From contig NC_041782.1 in NCBI RefSeq assembly GCF_900090045.1, forward strand, positions 2,633,001 to 2,697,000: a stretch of 64,000 nucleotides of DNA. Reading direction: 5' to 3'. This document shows positions 1 through 13,036 of this stretch, in pieces. Positions within the stretch are counted from its first letter, which is position 1. Each line of letters starts with the position of its first letter. The DNA is from Plasmodium malariae. Lineage: Eukaryota; Apicomplexa; Aconoidasida; Haemosporida; Plasmodiidae. The notes below the pieces were generated by a model. It was not told the origin of the DNA. It worked only from the letters and a program-made list of their open reading frames with translations, and did no database searches. Both the position numbers and the translations under genes were made by a program.

Positions 1-1620
1 AAATTGATTATTTGTCATTTAGTGAATTTATATATGTTATTTATATTTGATTATGAACTTTTAATCAAGTAAATTATACTATAATATTTATATAATTATT
101 TGATTGTGCTAACTAATAATAATTATTAAGTCTATTTTGGATTTAATATTTCTGAGAGGCAATATGCAAAGCATTTTTACTCTTCCTCTATTATACTTTT
201 AATGGTAGTTAATGAATATATAATATTTTTTGAATACTACTAGAGATATTATTACATATATAATAATTAATCGATTAATATAATAACATTTTTTATTATA
301 TTTATAATGCGTGCGTTATTTTCAAGTTAAACTAGATCTTAATAATTATTTTTGTATAATAAGAATGAGGAAATAAGATTATAAACATATACTTAGTACT
401 CTTTTATTGAATAAAATAGATTAAATTAGTCCCTGATTATGTTATCTTTTGGTGTGTTTCTGAATTTACGTAGCATTATATTTCATATTTTTAAAAATAT
501 TGTTTTTTTCAAAAAAACAACAAAAAAAAATTAATTAAAATTTTCTTCTTTTTAATTATTAGAGGAATCGAGTTTGTAAACATAAATATATAAATATACA
601 AATAATACATGTATAGTTTATAAAGTAATATATGTTTGGTTAATTACTACCTTATAAATAACATAACTTATGGGTAATATTTTGCTTTATGTGATATAAC
701 ATGCTGATATACAGATGAAATAAGGTAATACAATCAATAAAATTATTATTAATATATTAAAATTATATCATATTTGAACTTAATAAAACAATTAACTATT
801 GCACAATATCATAAAATAGCAAAATTATTTGAATAATTCTTACAATGTTGTCATTATTAAATAATTTTATTATATAGAGTGTATATACGAGAGGAGTTAA
901 TGCTATAAGTTGGAAAGTAAAAATGTTTTAACATCATAACATTTATCAATTATAGAATAACTATTTATTACAAGCAGTAGATGTATTTTGATTTGTGCAT
1001 TAATTTTTCTAACTGTATATATGTACTTCGTTGTATTTACTTCAACATTTAGATTAATGTGTCCTACACCTATATATTTAGGTTTGTATGTCTCAAATAA
1101 ATATTCATATATTTTCATGTTTTTTTATTTTTTTCTGAATTTTTTATAAACTTTCAAATGCATAAATGAGTAATAAATATATATTATTTGTGTACATTTT
1201 TTTTCAAAATGTTCTTTTCTTCAATTTTTTGTTACTTCTCTTTACTGAAATATTATATTTTCATATTTTACCTATCCTTTATGGTTCTTTCTTTAAGCAT
1301 CCTTTTTTTACTTACTTTTTTTGTTTATATTTGTATTACAATTTATTTTTGAATAATTAAAATTATAAAAAAACAAATTAGTAAAATTTATGTTAATTAA
1401 CTTGTAATTGATTCTTGAAAAAAAATAGAAAATCAGTATTAACATTCTACCATTGTGAGTAAATTATTAAAATGTTATGGAGGTGTTGAATTGTTATAAT
1501 AGTAATAGTAATATATGTAATTATAATAGTAAATGTTAATTTGTTTTATGTTATTTGTATACTATTTATTGTGTGCATCCAAACATTTTAGAAGATAAAA
1601 TAGGGAATAGAGAGAATTAG

Positions 1621-1854
1621 CAATATATATATCTTAAGTATAACGGTATTAATTTCATAGAAAGTACGCCGTGTTTTTATGAGGGTACTTGTATCTTTAT
1701 GAGACAACATAATCTTCGTAAAAGAGCGTTAACCTGAAAAAGGGGAGAATGGAGAAAAAACAAAATGATAGATGTGAAACCGTGTAAAAGTAAAACCAGA
1801 ACGAATAGAAACAGGAAACATAAAAAAAGACAAAATAACATAAATTATAATTAA
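1621..1854 (+). other. Possible decayed coding remnant
   Basis: Clearly richer in G+C than its surroundings. One plus-strand frame runs from 1621 to the TAA at 1852-1854 with a single internal TGA at 1735-1737. The first part has mixed residues (for example ESTPCFYEGTCIFMRQHN). The second part is strongly basic (Lys/Arg/Asn rich). There is no ATG at the beginning and the family is not recognised. It could be an old exon or a purine-rich non-coding stretch. Confidence 0.2.
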
Positions 1855-3009
1855 TTATGATAACAAATATATAAGCCTAATGTTTATTTTAAAATCTTTT
1901 TTTTTTTCACTTTGTTTTTTTTGGTGAGAGACCAATTAAAAAGATATACTTCCAAAAAGGGAAGATAAATATAAACAGTCTGCGAAATAAAAGTATGAAA
2001 AAAAAAAATAATAAAAACAAAAGTAAGAGTAATTGTTTACAACGGTTTCTTACTTTATTTTTTCTTGTCTTAGTTTATATGCGAAGACAAAAAACTGAGA
2101 AATAAATTTGTAATTAAATACTCCATTGAGATTTAGGATTATAAGAGAAGATATATATTTTTTTCGAAAACATATTATGTATCACATATGTTTATACGTC
2201 ATTTACATGTATTTTCACATGTATATGTGTATACATATGTATGAAATTGACAGGATTATGTATGCATTGTGTTTACATATTTGTACCATAGTAAATTTGA
2301 TAAAATGCATACTTATTTTTATATATATTAAATAATTTGAATTATTTAATCAAATTTTTAAATGTTATTATGCACGTTTTTACTCATGCACAGCGTGAAT
2401 ATGATAAAATTAGAACAAATAAACGAAATATAATGCATTTTTTATGAAACAATTAATCTTTTTTTCCTTAGGACATAATTTCATCAGTATCTCATTATTA
2501 CTGGGATTCATGAGTATATATTTTTTTTTTTTTTATGTAGTTGTCTCCATCAGAATAACATTTTTAGAAATGTACAAAAGTGTACATAGTTCATTTAAAA
2601 CTAACTAAATCGATTAATATATTTATGGTCTAGTGGTAAGTTTATATAAATAAATAATTGAAATATTTTGAGGATACAATTACTTAAATATCTGTTTACG
2701 TACATAGAATAGCATTATTAGTGAGTGAATGACTATTTATATGCATAACATGCTCTTATATGTGTATATTTTTTCTTTTTCTTTCATCAATTATCTTTCC
2801 TTGTGTTAGAATATTTATGTTGGCAAATAGTATATTCGTGAATATGCAATGTATTTATATAAAAACATTTGTATGTTGGAACTTTTTTTACAAGTTCTTG
2901 AACATATTTCGATCTTATGTGTCTATATTGTAAATGAGTCTATGTTGAATTCTATGTACTACGCGAGAATGAATAAATAAATGGAACCATTATATATTAC
3001 AGGGGGTAA

Positions 3010-3222
3010 AAACAACAATACATAAAGTTCATTGAAATAGCTATTTCACTTAAGGATGTTAATAAGGAAAAGGAATATAAAGAACTCTATAAACTTAAGT
3101 TTGAATAGTTTATATTTATTAGCTGCAGAGAAATCTTTAACATTAGCCCCATTTTATGTTACGTCAAAAGTAAAAACATACTTTTTATTGCCTTTATAAA
3201 AGATTTCCTTACAGAATTTTAG
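3010..3222 (+). other. Possible decayed coding remnant
   Basis: A plus-strand frame opens after the TAA at 3007-3009 and runs to the TAG at 3220-3222 with one internal stop (TAG 3106-3108). The translation is protein-like in composition (VNKEKEYKELYKLKFE, then SCREIFNISPILCYVK), unlike the Ile/Phe/Tyr-only chance frames nearby. There is no start codon and the family is not recognised. It might belong to the same dead gene as 1621-1854, but nothing links them directly. Confidence 0.2.
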
Positions 3223-5917
3223 GTAGCACATTTGTCCTAAGCATTATGAAAACACATGAACAAACTTAGTGCAAAGGTGTAAAGGAAAAATATAAACGTA
3301 ATTAGTTCATCGAAATGCAATTATGAAATTTTATGAATACTTATGTATGTACATATGAGTAAGATGGACTTATGAGTACATGTGCATGTTTATAAAATTC
3401 ACCGCGCATAAGCATTTATGGAAGTATATACAGTAATAATGAAAAGTATGAAAAATCTTCTTGCATATTCAAATTTGTATATAAAGTATTAATTCATTTG
3501 AAACTTATAATAAAGAAATTATACCATATTTTTTGTAAACTTTTTTCTTTAGTTTTATTGGAATATAGATATTATATAAATGTATGAAGACCTATACATA
3601 ATAGAACACACTTATATATATTTTAAAAAAATAAATTAATTAGAATAAATAAATGTCAGTAAAATTCTAGACTAAAATGAAAGATATATATAGTTAAAGC
3701 TCGTAGTTGTCCTAAATTTAGATATTATTTTAATATATTTACATTTTTGTTAACGGAATTCCCTACCAGTTACAGTAGTATTCGTATTATTGAAACGATT
3801 TATTAGTTCTATAATAAAGATGATTGTAGAAATATTGCTTAATGTAACTAAAGGGAAATGAAATTTTAGCGAAAATATATATAACACACATTAATTCTTA
3901 AAAAAAATATTAAAATAAAAAAAGACATATAACTTATTATTATAATAACATCAAACATATGTTAAGTTAAAAGAAACATAATTTATTAACACAAATGATA
4001 TACGTATGAAAAAGGACTATTGCAAACGACTCTATACATACAATAATTTAGAATATATGAAGTGTTTAATATGAATTTATATGTATTAATTAATAGATAT
4101 ACATATATAAGATAATATGTATATTTAATAATTATATTATCTTATGTTGTACGCATTCTCTGAGGATATAATTAAATATTTAAAAAAAAATAAAAACTAT
4201 TTATAGTTAGTTCTTTAGATTTACTAAATATGCATAATTAGTTTAATTTTGTGTGAATATTTTTAATGAATACTATAAGTATAAATTATATAGAAAAAAA
4301 TTAATACTTTAAAAATTATCATTTATATTAATTACACGTAAATTTAAAAAATAATAAATAAACGGATGCTTATATGTTTATATAATGTCTATCATTATAT
4401 ATTATTTATATTAGATAGTATTATTTATAAAGAAGCATTGTTATGTTCTTTTATATAACCACAAATTTGTAAATTTTGAGCAAGTTTTATGAATATGAAA
4501 TACTTATATAAAGATCTCGCACAAAAAAATCATTTTAAATATAATTATATTGATATATATAAATGTATATACTATATGAATATGGAAATAAGAAATAAAA
4601 AAATAATTACCTTTTTGTTGAGAAGTACAATAGGATAATATGTATTATCTAGCATATTAAAAATTTAAAGATTTTACACATTTTTCGTAATTATGTGAAA
4701 ACTCTAAATTTACATATGTATTGAGGTAATTTTTATTTATAATTTAATAGGAAATATATACCCTATTGTCTGCTCTATAAAGTTGTGAATAAGAAAAATA
4801 ATATATTAAGGTTTTTTAAATAGTGTTACATGTTATTTTATATGTTATCTCTTTGTATTTCTTATATAAATACTTTTACGTCCAAATTATTTTATATAAT
4901 ATTTTTATTTTCATTGTAATTTTTTTACTTTTAATTATCTTAATTTCTGAAAATGTTTTTTTTACTACATTTAATTTTTTTTTCTTTTTTTAAAAATATA
5001 ACTTATGTTCAACTTATATATTTATATTTCTTTTTAAAAAAATAAAATAAAAAAAGAGTATACATTTCATATTACTTAAATCTAATAAATTTTTAATAAT
5101 AAAAAAATAAATTTTTTTAAATTATATAATAATTTTAGTATTCTTCATAAAATAATATTATATAAATATATGCAGGCGTTTAATTGAATAGTAATTTTTG
5201 AAGCATCAATATTTTGTATGTGAATAATATATTATAAAGCAATTTTTTAATTGTTGTACAAATGTTATACATGTTGTAGTTATATGCCACTTGTTAGATT
5301 ATAATTTGCGCTATAAAAAAAAATTCAGTCTTTTTTTTTTTTTCTTTTATATGAATACTATTATATGATATGTTAGAATTTATGGCTTTTCATTTATAAA
5401 GTGATTGTTAAAATATGTAACGTGCACAAATTTATAAGATTATTGTTAGGAATCAGCGAAAAAAACTAATTATTGTATTCCTTATATATTCTAACATAAG
5501 TATTTTCACAGTATATTTTTTATTCTAATAAAGAAATAAAATATTTATGAACCTAAAAAAATCTAATTTATTTTTTATTTTTTATGAAGTGTATTGAAAT
5601 TAAAGACTTAGAATTGTTCCATAAGACCGCTAATGTATGTATATTGAACAGTCACTGATAAAAATATTTTAACCTAGTATAATATATATGACTTTGCTTT
5701 TCGTATAAATAACTTTATTGGAATAATTAGAAAAATATTTTTAAAATTATCTATGCTTTTTTATACCATTAATTTGTATTTTATTTATGTAATATAATAC
5801 CTTTTAAATATAAAATAGTAATGCAAATAACTATAATCTTTTATTGCTATCTTTTGAATGTGCAGTGAATTATTTAGTTACTTAAATAAATTTTAAAATA
5901 AACTAATTACGAAATTA

Positions 5918-6440
5918 ATGGAAAATATATATTTTTTATTTAAGTTAAAATATTTGTATTTATGCTTTTTATTTGGGTAAGTTCTTATTTCATTGGTGTG
6001 CTATAATAGCATAGCAGAAATTTTTCTATATATTTATTTATGCTTTTTGTTGTATATATATATAAGAAAAGTTTACTTATGTATAAGTAAAATTATAACA
6101 TTTTTAATAGTAAAAATACTTTTTTTTCATTGTAGTGTACATTTTGATAAATTTTTATATAATTAGAAGCGCAGAGACAAAGCATTAGATGGATGAAGCT
6201 ATATATTATTAGAAGAAATGAAAAGAGAACAGGTGATATAGAATTATAGATATATCATTTGGAAATGAATATAATTATATAGACAATGAAGAAAAAATGT
6301 TGAATTAGGATATGCTGCAAAGGGTTATTGTAGTTATAATTGTAATTCATGAACTGTAGAAAAAAAAAATAAGTTAAGAAACGGATATCAGTTATATTAA
6401 GGTATTTTCAGTTTTAGATATATTTTTTTTTGAAAAACTT
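5918..6440 (+). pseudogene. Decayed fam-l/fam-m-type pseudogene
   Basis: Heavily decayed copy of the two-exon fam family. The exon 1 remnant (5918-6000) starts ATG GAA and, after one frameshift, gives a leader ending KIFVFMLFIWVSSYFIGV. This matches the leaders of the intact copies (IKI..F..LIW.CHF). The donor GT is replaced by CT at 6001. After 135 bp a T-rich tract and TAG precede exon 2 at 6136, whose first residues read C-T-F-(D)-K-F-L, like STFNKxL in the intact genes. Further on, SYILLEEMKREQ aligns with the SYRLLAKYKQ export-like site, YNYIDNEEKM with the NNIYNNEKMN segment of the next gene, and ETDISYIKVF with the ETKKYSHLEKKIF motif. Several frameshifts and stops separate these pieces. 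The 3' end is approximate, and no membrane segment could be followed. Confidence 0.55.
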
Positions 6441-8001
6441 TTACATAGGTGATTTAGTCCTATATAAAAATATAAGAGATATCTTGATCCTACATAGAAA
6501 GTTTAGAATATACAGCATGTATAAATATCTCTTAGAATTTTCTTCATAGATATACCTTATTATAAAACTATTTATTCTTTTATTTTTTATATTATTCAGA
6601 ATTTTTTTATATATATGGGTTTCAGAAATACTAAAGTGATTATTTTTTTCTGAAAAGGGTTATAAAATTGTATTCCTTTTAATTACTTTATTATGCATTT
6701 TAATACTTATTTATGTGCTTAAAAACAATGAAATATTTTTATACATATAAATTTTTTCTTATGCAACCTATAAAATATAATAATTATATATTAACACGAA
6801 AAATCATGAAATATATATTATATATTTTTAGCATTTTTCATGTTTCTGTACTCGTTTTTGTATTATAATTTATTCTTTTGAAATACGTGAGTATTTTATC
6901 TTAATACATATATATAATTATTTTTCATTATTCATAAAAATGTAAAAATGATATTTCTCAAAATCTATAATAAAAATATGTGCTTAATGTGCAAAAATTA
7001 CTTGTGTTTATATTTCATAAAGATTTGTATTAAAACAAATGTGCGATCGTTTAATTTAATATATGAAATACAAATTAATAGAAATTCATCTAGAGATATT
7101 ATTTATATTTTTAAAAATTATTTATTTATTTTTTTTATGATTGTATGTGATCATTTAAATTATTTTTATATGTAGTATATGATGTGAATTACATGATATA
7201 TAACTTCTTTGATGTAAGAATATATATGACACATGTAATAATTTTTCTTATAATTGAAGTATTATATTAAGAGTAAATAATATTATACTCCTTTATAAAA
7301 TTAACTATTATTAGAACATTAACAATTTTAAAAATTATAAAGCTTTATGTTTAAAAAAGAAATTTAAAAAACATTACTCATTTTACATTTTATCTTACAT
7401 TATAGTTGGACTTAATCATCTATTATAAAAATTATATTAACTATGATAAAATATAAAGATAACAAGAATTATATTTGTATTTACTTATGATATGGTTAAA
7501 AAACTACGTTATTCTACAAATATTTTGATTATATTAATGAATTTATACAGGAATCTTTTTGTATTTCATATATTTATTATAATTTTTTTTTTTATATCTC
7601 TTTCTAATATATATATTAAATTAAAAAAAATAAAATAAAATAATTACATAAACTTAAAAACATTTCTTTTAGAGATGGCAATGTAAATTATATATTATCA
7701 AATAATATAGCCTTTAAAACAAATTCGAAAATATAAAAGACCAGTTATTATTTACGTTTCAAATATATGTTTTTTTATGGAACTAGAAAGATTACTATAA
7801 ATTATAGATTATATAAGAATGATTATGTTAATGACGTAAATAATTAAAATACTAAAAATAAAATAATGTGAGAACTTACGCACAATATTGTTGTCTTTAT
7901 TTATAATTACTGTTGCTATAAAGTTTGTAATAGATAATATTTTATTTTTAGAGATATCTAGTTTTTTCTAAAGATATAAATTTTATAAAGTACGAATTAT
8001 T
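6441..8001. other. Intergenic A/T-rich spacer
   Basis: Nothing supportable. A 75-codon open frame at 6948-7175 has chance-like composition and no signal or splice context. The right end leads into the upstream block of the next fam gene. Confidence 0.6.
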
Positions 8002-8119
8002 AATAGGAAAACATCATTGAAAACAGTAGTATTTCTCTTAAAATGGAGAGCAATGTATTATCTATATTCTCTACATTCTATACTCTCTATATATGAAATA
8101 TATCGAAATATTATGAAAT
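8002..8119 (+). promoter_or_regulatory. Conserved fam upstream block (copy 1)
   Basis: Contains TAGGAAAACATCATT (from 8004) and, about 60 bp on, TATTCTCTACATTCTATA followed by TCGAAATATTAT near 8103. The second half is clearly similar to the block at 11700-11772. The start codon of the gene lies about 430 bp downstream. It is read as a duplicated promoter or 5' region; the function is inference from repeated position only. Confidence 0.4.
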
Positions 8120-8491
8120 GGTATATATATGTATATATTTTTAATTAAAAAGAATTAATATAAAGCTTATTTAATTACATTATTATATTAAATAAATAAT
8201 TTATATATTTTGAATATCTATTAATAAATTCAAATTATATTATTTTAACAGAAGTTATATTTTTATAAATGTCATTAAAATAAAAATTTTTAAGTTTATT
8301 TTTGAAATTATTTTACTTTGTTTCTTTCATGTACTAAAAATAAAATTATGCAATTTTTATTATGCTTTTTAAATAGAACAATAAAAAATATATTATATAA
8401 ATAATTATACTGTTAGTCATAATCAAACGTACATTTTACTATTGTTAATTATATTATTGCTGAAGGTATTACTGTATTATATTTATGTATG

Positions 8492-9438
8492 ATGGAACAT
8501 AAAATAATATCCCTGTTATTTAAAAAAATTTCTACTTTTATCATTTTAAGTTGGATATGTCATATATATATGGTGCGATACTATTATTTAAGGATATTTG
8601 CATCATTACTATTATTAATATTTTATATTTATTAGTACTTTTTTTTGTTGTGATTTTATTCATTTGTTTAAAAGATAAATTTTTTTATTGTTTTTCTAGA
8701 ATACGCATAATAAATCTTTGATCGAAAGCTGCAAACATCGTAGAAATTTTCATATAACAAATTATCATTTAATGGAAAATTATATGCAGGATAAGGACTC
8801 AAGTATTATGTATTTAAAAGAAAAGATACCAAGGGGAGTTGACGATAAAAATAATATATACAATAATGAAAAAATGAACTCAGGAACAAACAAACAAACA
8901 AACGGAAATTCAACAAACAATAAAAGAGATCATAAAAAGGTTAAGAAGAATAAATCTAGTACATTTGAAACCAAAAAATATTCTCATTTTGAAAAGAAAA
9001 TATTCAAAAATCTGGATTATGTAGATTTCCTACAAAATAATAAGACAATTAGTGAAAAGCTTTACAAAAAAATAATACTTAAAAAATACTTGTTAAGGAT
9101 CGTTCTTCCTATTATGTTGTTCTTTTTGTTATTTATAGCATTCATAGTAGAATTTTTTTCAGGTTATGGAATTTCAAATGAGATATATATTTTATTGTAT
9201 AAATATCTTGAAAAAAGTGGGGTGAAAAATTTAGCAAGCAAATGAGGAATACATTTTTAGGGGAAATATTTGCCTACACTAATAGTAGTTCGAATAAATC
9301 TTATCTCGTTAAAATTTTTGCAATGGACTAACATATTTTTTACTTTTTGTTATATTAGGCATTACGTTTATATCAGGGGTTGTTTATTATCACAAAAAAG
9401 TTAAAAAATATGATAAAATTAAGTTCAGGAGAAGATAA
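8492..9438 (+). pseudogene. fam-l-type exported membrane protein, truncated (probable pseudogene)
   Basis: Exon 1 (8492-8572) encodes a 27-residue hydrophobic leader (KISTFIILSWICHIYM). A phase-0 intron 8573-8699 follows, then exon 2 (8700-9245), about 208 residues in all. Visible parts: the usual RLLAK export-like motif is replaced by YHLMEN, then the family core KKYSHFEKKIFKNLDYVDF, one membrane segment (LPIMLFFLLFIAFIVEFF), and a TGA at 9243-9245. Downstream DNA still carries the missing half. A second frame from 9242 runs to 9331, then a fragment reads GITFISGVVYYHKKVKKYDK and ends at 9438. The normal second membrane segment and basic tail are therefore lost through stops and frameshifts. 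fam-l products are known as exported or surface proteins of P. malariae with an RH5-like predicted fold. A shortened single-pass protein is possible, but a dead gene is more likely. Confidence 0.8.
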
Positions 9439-11650
9439 AATATATAATATGGAATATGCTCTCTTGTATAAGGAAATATATAATGAAAAGTATTATATTT
9501 ATTGATATGATTAATATAAATATAAATAATTACAAAATTTCATAATTAAATCTATATATATATTCTCCTTATTGTTATGGGATAGTATAAAAATATATCG
9601 TATATTTTTTGGTTAATTTGATAGTTCTAGTATTTTTCAATTTATATTTCAATGAATATTTTAAAAATAATTAAATATTATAGTTTCATATATAATTGTG
9701 TATGTTAGCACTTGAATAAACTCTCATATAAAATATGTTTATGTTCATTAAAATTAATGTGTTATGTAGAAATTAATACAACTATATTCAAGTTATATAT
9801 TAATATACTTTTGAACTATAATAAATGATACATTATATTTTTTAAGTTTTTTCACTCTAAAATTATTATTTGTTGACTCAGATATAAAGTTGAATAATTA
9901 GTTTGAGATAAAAAATTATTCTGTATTGTGTTATTTTAATAAAAAGAAGCGAATGTTTTTCGTTTCATATATATATATTCTTTCTATAAAGCAATCTTAA
10001 TTTTTATTTTGTAAAACTAATTTCATAGAGAATGCTGTATAAAACGTATTTATTGTAAATAAAATTTTAGCATATTTTTAGTTCTTATTATGTGGTTTAA
10101 ATGATAAAACATTGATTTACAATAAAATATTACATTAATAAAATATGATTTATTTATAATTGTTTAATAACTTAAGAACTACGGAAACTCCATAAATAAT
10201 AAATGAGTTAGAGAAATATGTTATTTTTGATTGTGATTAATTTTTTCATTAATTCAATTTTACAAAATTAATTAAATATATATAATATTGAAAATTTATA
10301 AATAAGTATACCATATATATATTATAGAAAGTACGGGAAAAATTAATCAATTAAATGTAGTTATATATTAATAGTTAATATGTTGATGAGCTTTTCTTTT
10401 TTTTTATTTTTTTTCCTATGTTAATAAAATTATGAAAGTGTGTTATATACATCTATAAAAATTTTTATTATGAATAATGAAGATAAATGAATGTATTTCC
10501 GTAAAGTTAAAATTACATGTAGGTATATAAGTATATATATGTATGTGTTTTATGCTTAAATATAAATATAATAATTAAAAAGTCAATATTGTTTTAAAAC
10601 TGTATAATAATATATTTAATTTATATTTACAATTAATCATTTTTTCAATATAATATTGAGGATTTAAAAAAAACAAAAAAAAAAAAAATAAAAAAAAATT
10701 ACTTTTTTATAAACGATTTTTAAATAGTAATATATTATTTATTTTTTTGATGAGTAATAATAATTCATATCTGAATATCCATTAGATTTTTTGAGATATT
10801 TTTAATTGAATAAATACAATGAATAAGATTAACCCTGCAACATGTTAATAAATAAAATTCAGGATTATGTTTCCTTTATGAAATATGAATTTTTAGATTC
10901 ATGTGAAAATAATAATATAATATTAATATATGTTTTAATTTCCACGTTTACAAAAACTACGAAAGGTATGAATTAAACAATGAAACATCCAATGAATATT
11001 TTTGTTTTTTAAAATTATAATTGGTTCCTATAGCGAACTACACAAGTATATATGTGAGTACTGTATTTACAAAATGAAAATATTGAAAATAAAAATTTTA
11101 ATGAAAAGTATATATATACATATATATTGTTTTTAATATTAAAAAATATTATAATTTATTAAATAATTTTAGACAATTTATATGATATGTATATGCGTAA
11201 ACAAGAAGAATTATTGCATAATGAAAATAAGTTTTTTTTTCTTTTATTAATTTTACTTTTATATGAATATAATTAATTAAAAAATATTTTTTTTAAATTA
11301 AGTAGATGTATTTAAGAACTCTACATTCAGAAATAATGCTATAAATCTTATACAATTAAAAATAATAATTATCAAAAAATATGGAACAAAAATAAAAAGG
11401 TATTCCTTATATCATTTAAAATATATTTTCGTTTATATGCTATTTAGTAACATATATATAGAGAATTTTTAATATATTATAGACTAAAGAAGTTTGTATA
11501 TGCTTAGGGTTTAAATAAAGTATCTGTTTTTATTAACATAATACAAAATAATAATTTTTTAATATATTATTTATGTATAGTTATAATAATAATTATCTTT
11601 TAAGAATAATAAGAGGTAATTTTACAGCATATTATTTATACCTTTAGAAT
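9439..11650. other. Intergenic A/T-rich spacer
   Basis: Only homopolymer runs and TA-rich DNA are seen. No open frame above chance and no family motif. Confidence 0.65.
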
Positions 11651-11772
11651 TAATAATAGGATAATATCCTTATGATTTTTCCTTACTGTGCCAGTTTATA
11701 GAGTAAAGTATTATTTATATTCTCTACTTTCTATATTCTATATAAATTCAATAATTCGAAATATTATAAAAT
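11651..11772 (+). promoter_or_regulatory. Conserved fam upstream block (copy 2)
   Basis: TAATAATAGGATAATATCC (11651) is followed about 60 bp later by TATTCTCTACTTTCTATA and then TTCGAAATATTATAAAAT. Spacing and sequence match the block at 8002-8119, and the start codon lies about 430 bp downstream in both. Probable duplicated promoter region. Confidence 0.4.
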
Positions 11773-12140
11773 CGAATATTATTTTTTTTTCTTTTATTCT
11801 AAAATTAATAAAACAACTTGTTTAATAGATGCATAACATTAATTAATTATTAATATATCTAGAATAGATTTTGAATAAATTCAAATAATTTTATATTAAT
11901 AATAGTTTTTATTTTAAATAATATTATAATAAAAAATATATAATATATTTTTGATGCTATATTACTTTTTATGTATGGTAAAATATGTTATAGTTATATA
12001 AATTTTACTAATTATTTCCAAAACATTAATAAAATAAATATTTAAATAAAAGCAGTAACTTTTATCATTAAAAGTATATATTATTTTTATTAGCTATATT
12101 TCTTTTTATTTAACATATAAGAATATTAAATATGTATATA

Positions 12141-13036
12141 ATGGAACGTAAAATTAAGCTAATATTATTTATAAAAATTTCTGCTCTTATCCCTTTAATC
12201 TGGATATGTCATTTTAACAATAATATGGTATAATATTAACATTAAAGGATATATGAATTATTCATATTTTACGTGTTTTATTTTCATTAATAACATTTGA
12301 TAACATTAATTATTTATCGTATAAATAATAAATATTTACTATGTTTATTTTTTTTTTCCTTTAGTGCACCTTTAATAAATCCTTAGGAGAATATTACAAT
12401 AACAGAAAATTCGATAAAATAATTTTTCGATTACTTGCAAAATATAAACACGATAAAGATTAAAATATTTGGGGATTATAATATAATATACAAAACAACA
12501 CAAAGTATGAAAAAAAGGATATATCTAATATTGAAACAGTAACAAAAACAAAAGAAAAACAATTAAATAAAAATTCATTAAATAAGGCGCAATACTATAC
12601 AGAAGTTATAGATTATAATAATGGCATGTTTGATGGAAAACATTTCCATTTTGAAAAAAAATGGATTAAAAAAAAAAATTATGATAATTTTCTTGAAAAA
12701 AAAAGAAGAGTTTGTAATATATCTTTAACAAAAATAAAATTTAGAAGTTACGGATTTGCAATTTTTATATTTTTTCTTTTTTTGTTGTTCGGCATAGGAT
12801 TGCCCATATTACGTGGATTAGGATATATGGATAAAGAAATAACAATTCAATTTAGTTCTGAATTGTTGTATAATGCGGTGAAATCGATTATAGAAACTCT
12901 TTCTCTGGAAAAACATTCTTATCTAATATTGTTCTCACTAATTATCTTTATATTATCTGTCATAATTATAATATCTCTTCCTAAGATCTTAAGAAATAAT
13001 GAAAAATACAAGAGAATTAAGTTGATGAATGCGTAA
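12141..13036 (+). pseudogene. fam-m-type membrane protein pseudogene
   Basis: Exon 1 (12141-12227) encodes 29 residues with leader FIKISALIPLIWICHFNNNM. The phase-0 intron is 12228-12364. Exon 2 opens normally (CTFNKSLGEYYNNRKFD), passes the export-like motif FRLLAKYKHDKD, then hits TAA at 12461-12463 and a second TAA at 12479-12481. The same frame is then open to the stop at 13036 with no frameshift. It contains YYTEVIDYNNGMFDGKHFHF, EKKWIKKKNYDNF, two membrane segments (FAIFIFFLFLLFGIGLPIL and YLILFSLIIFILSVIIIISL) and the tail NNEKYKRIKLMNA. An intact ancestor would be about 252 residues. The GMFDGKHFHFEKK motif differs from the KKYSHLEKKIF motif of the fam-l-type genes, so I assign it to fam-m. 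That label rests on recall. A paralogue with the same motif lies at 61521. Confidence 0.8.

Larger units (their letters stand above)
1..5917. other. Gene-poor A/T-rich stretch with two coding-like remnants
   Basis: No intact gene is recognised here. Short open frames at 903-1118 (minus), 1166-1360 and 2126-2335 (plus) have the low-complexity Ile/Phe/Tyr/Leu/Lys composition expected by chance in such AT-rich DNA, and no splice-linked partner exon. Two patches of higher G+C with near-open plus-strand frames (1621-1854 and 3010-3222) are listed separately. The rest is poly-A/T tracts and short TA runs. Confidence 0.6.

Noticed and set aside
2068..2093. Small hairpin TTGTCTT...AAGACAA
   Set aside because: A 7-bp stem with a 12-base loop in AT-rich DNA; no sign of an RNA gene or terminator function.
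903..2335. Open frames at 903-1118 (minus), 1166-1360 and 2126-2335 (plus)
   Set aside because: 60-75 codons of Ile/Phe/Tyr/Leu/Lys-rich sequence is expected by chance at this base composition; no splice partner or motif.
11504..11511. Lone TTAGGGTTT-like heptamer
   Set aside because: A single copy, not a telomere-type array; no repeats nearby.
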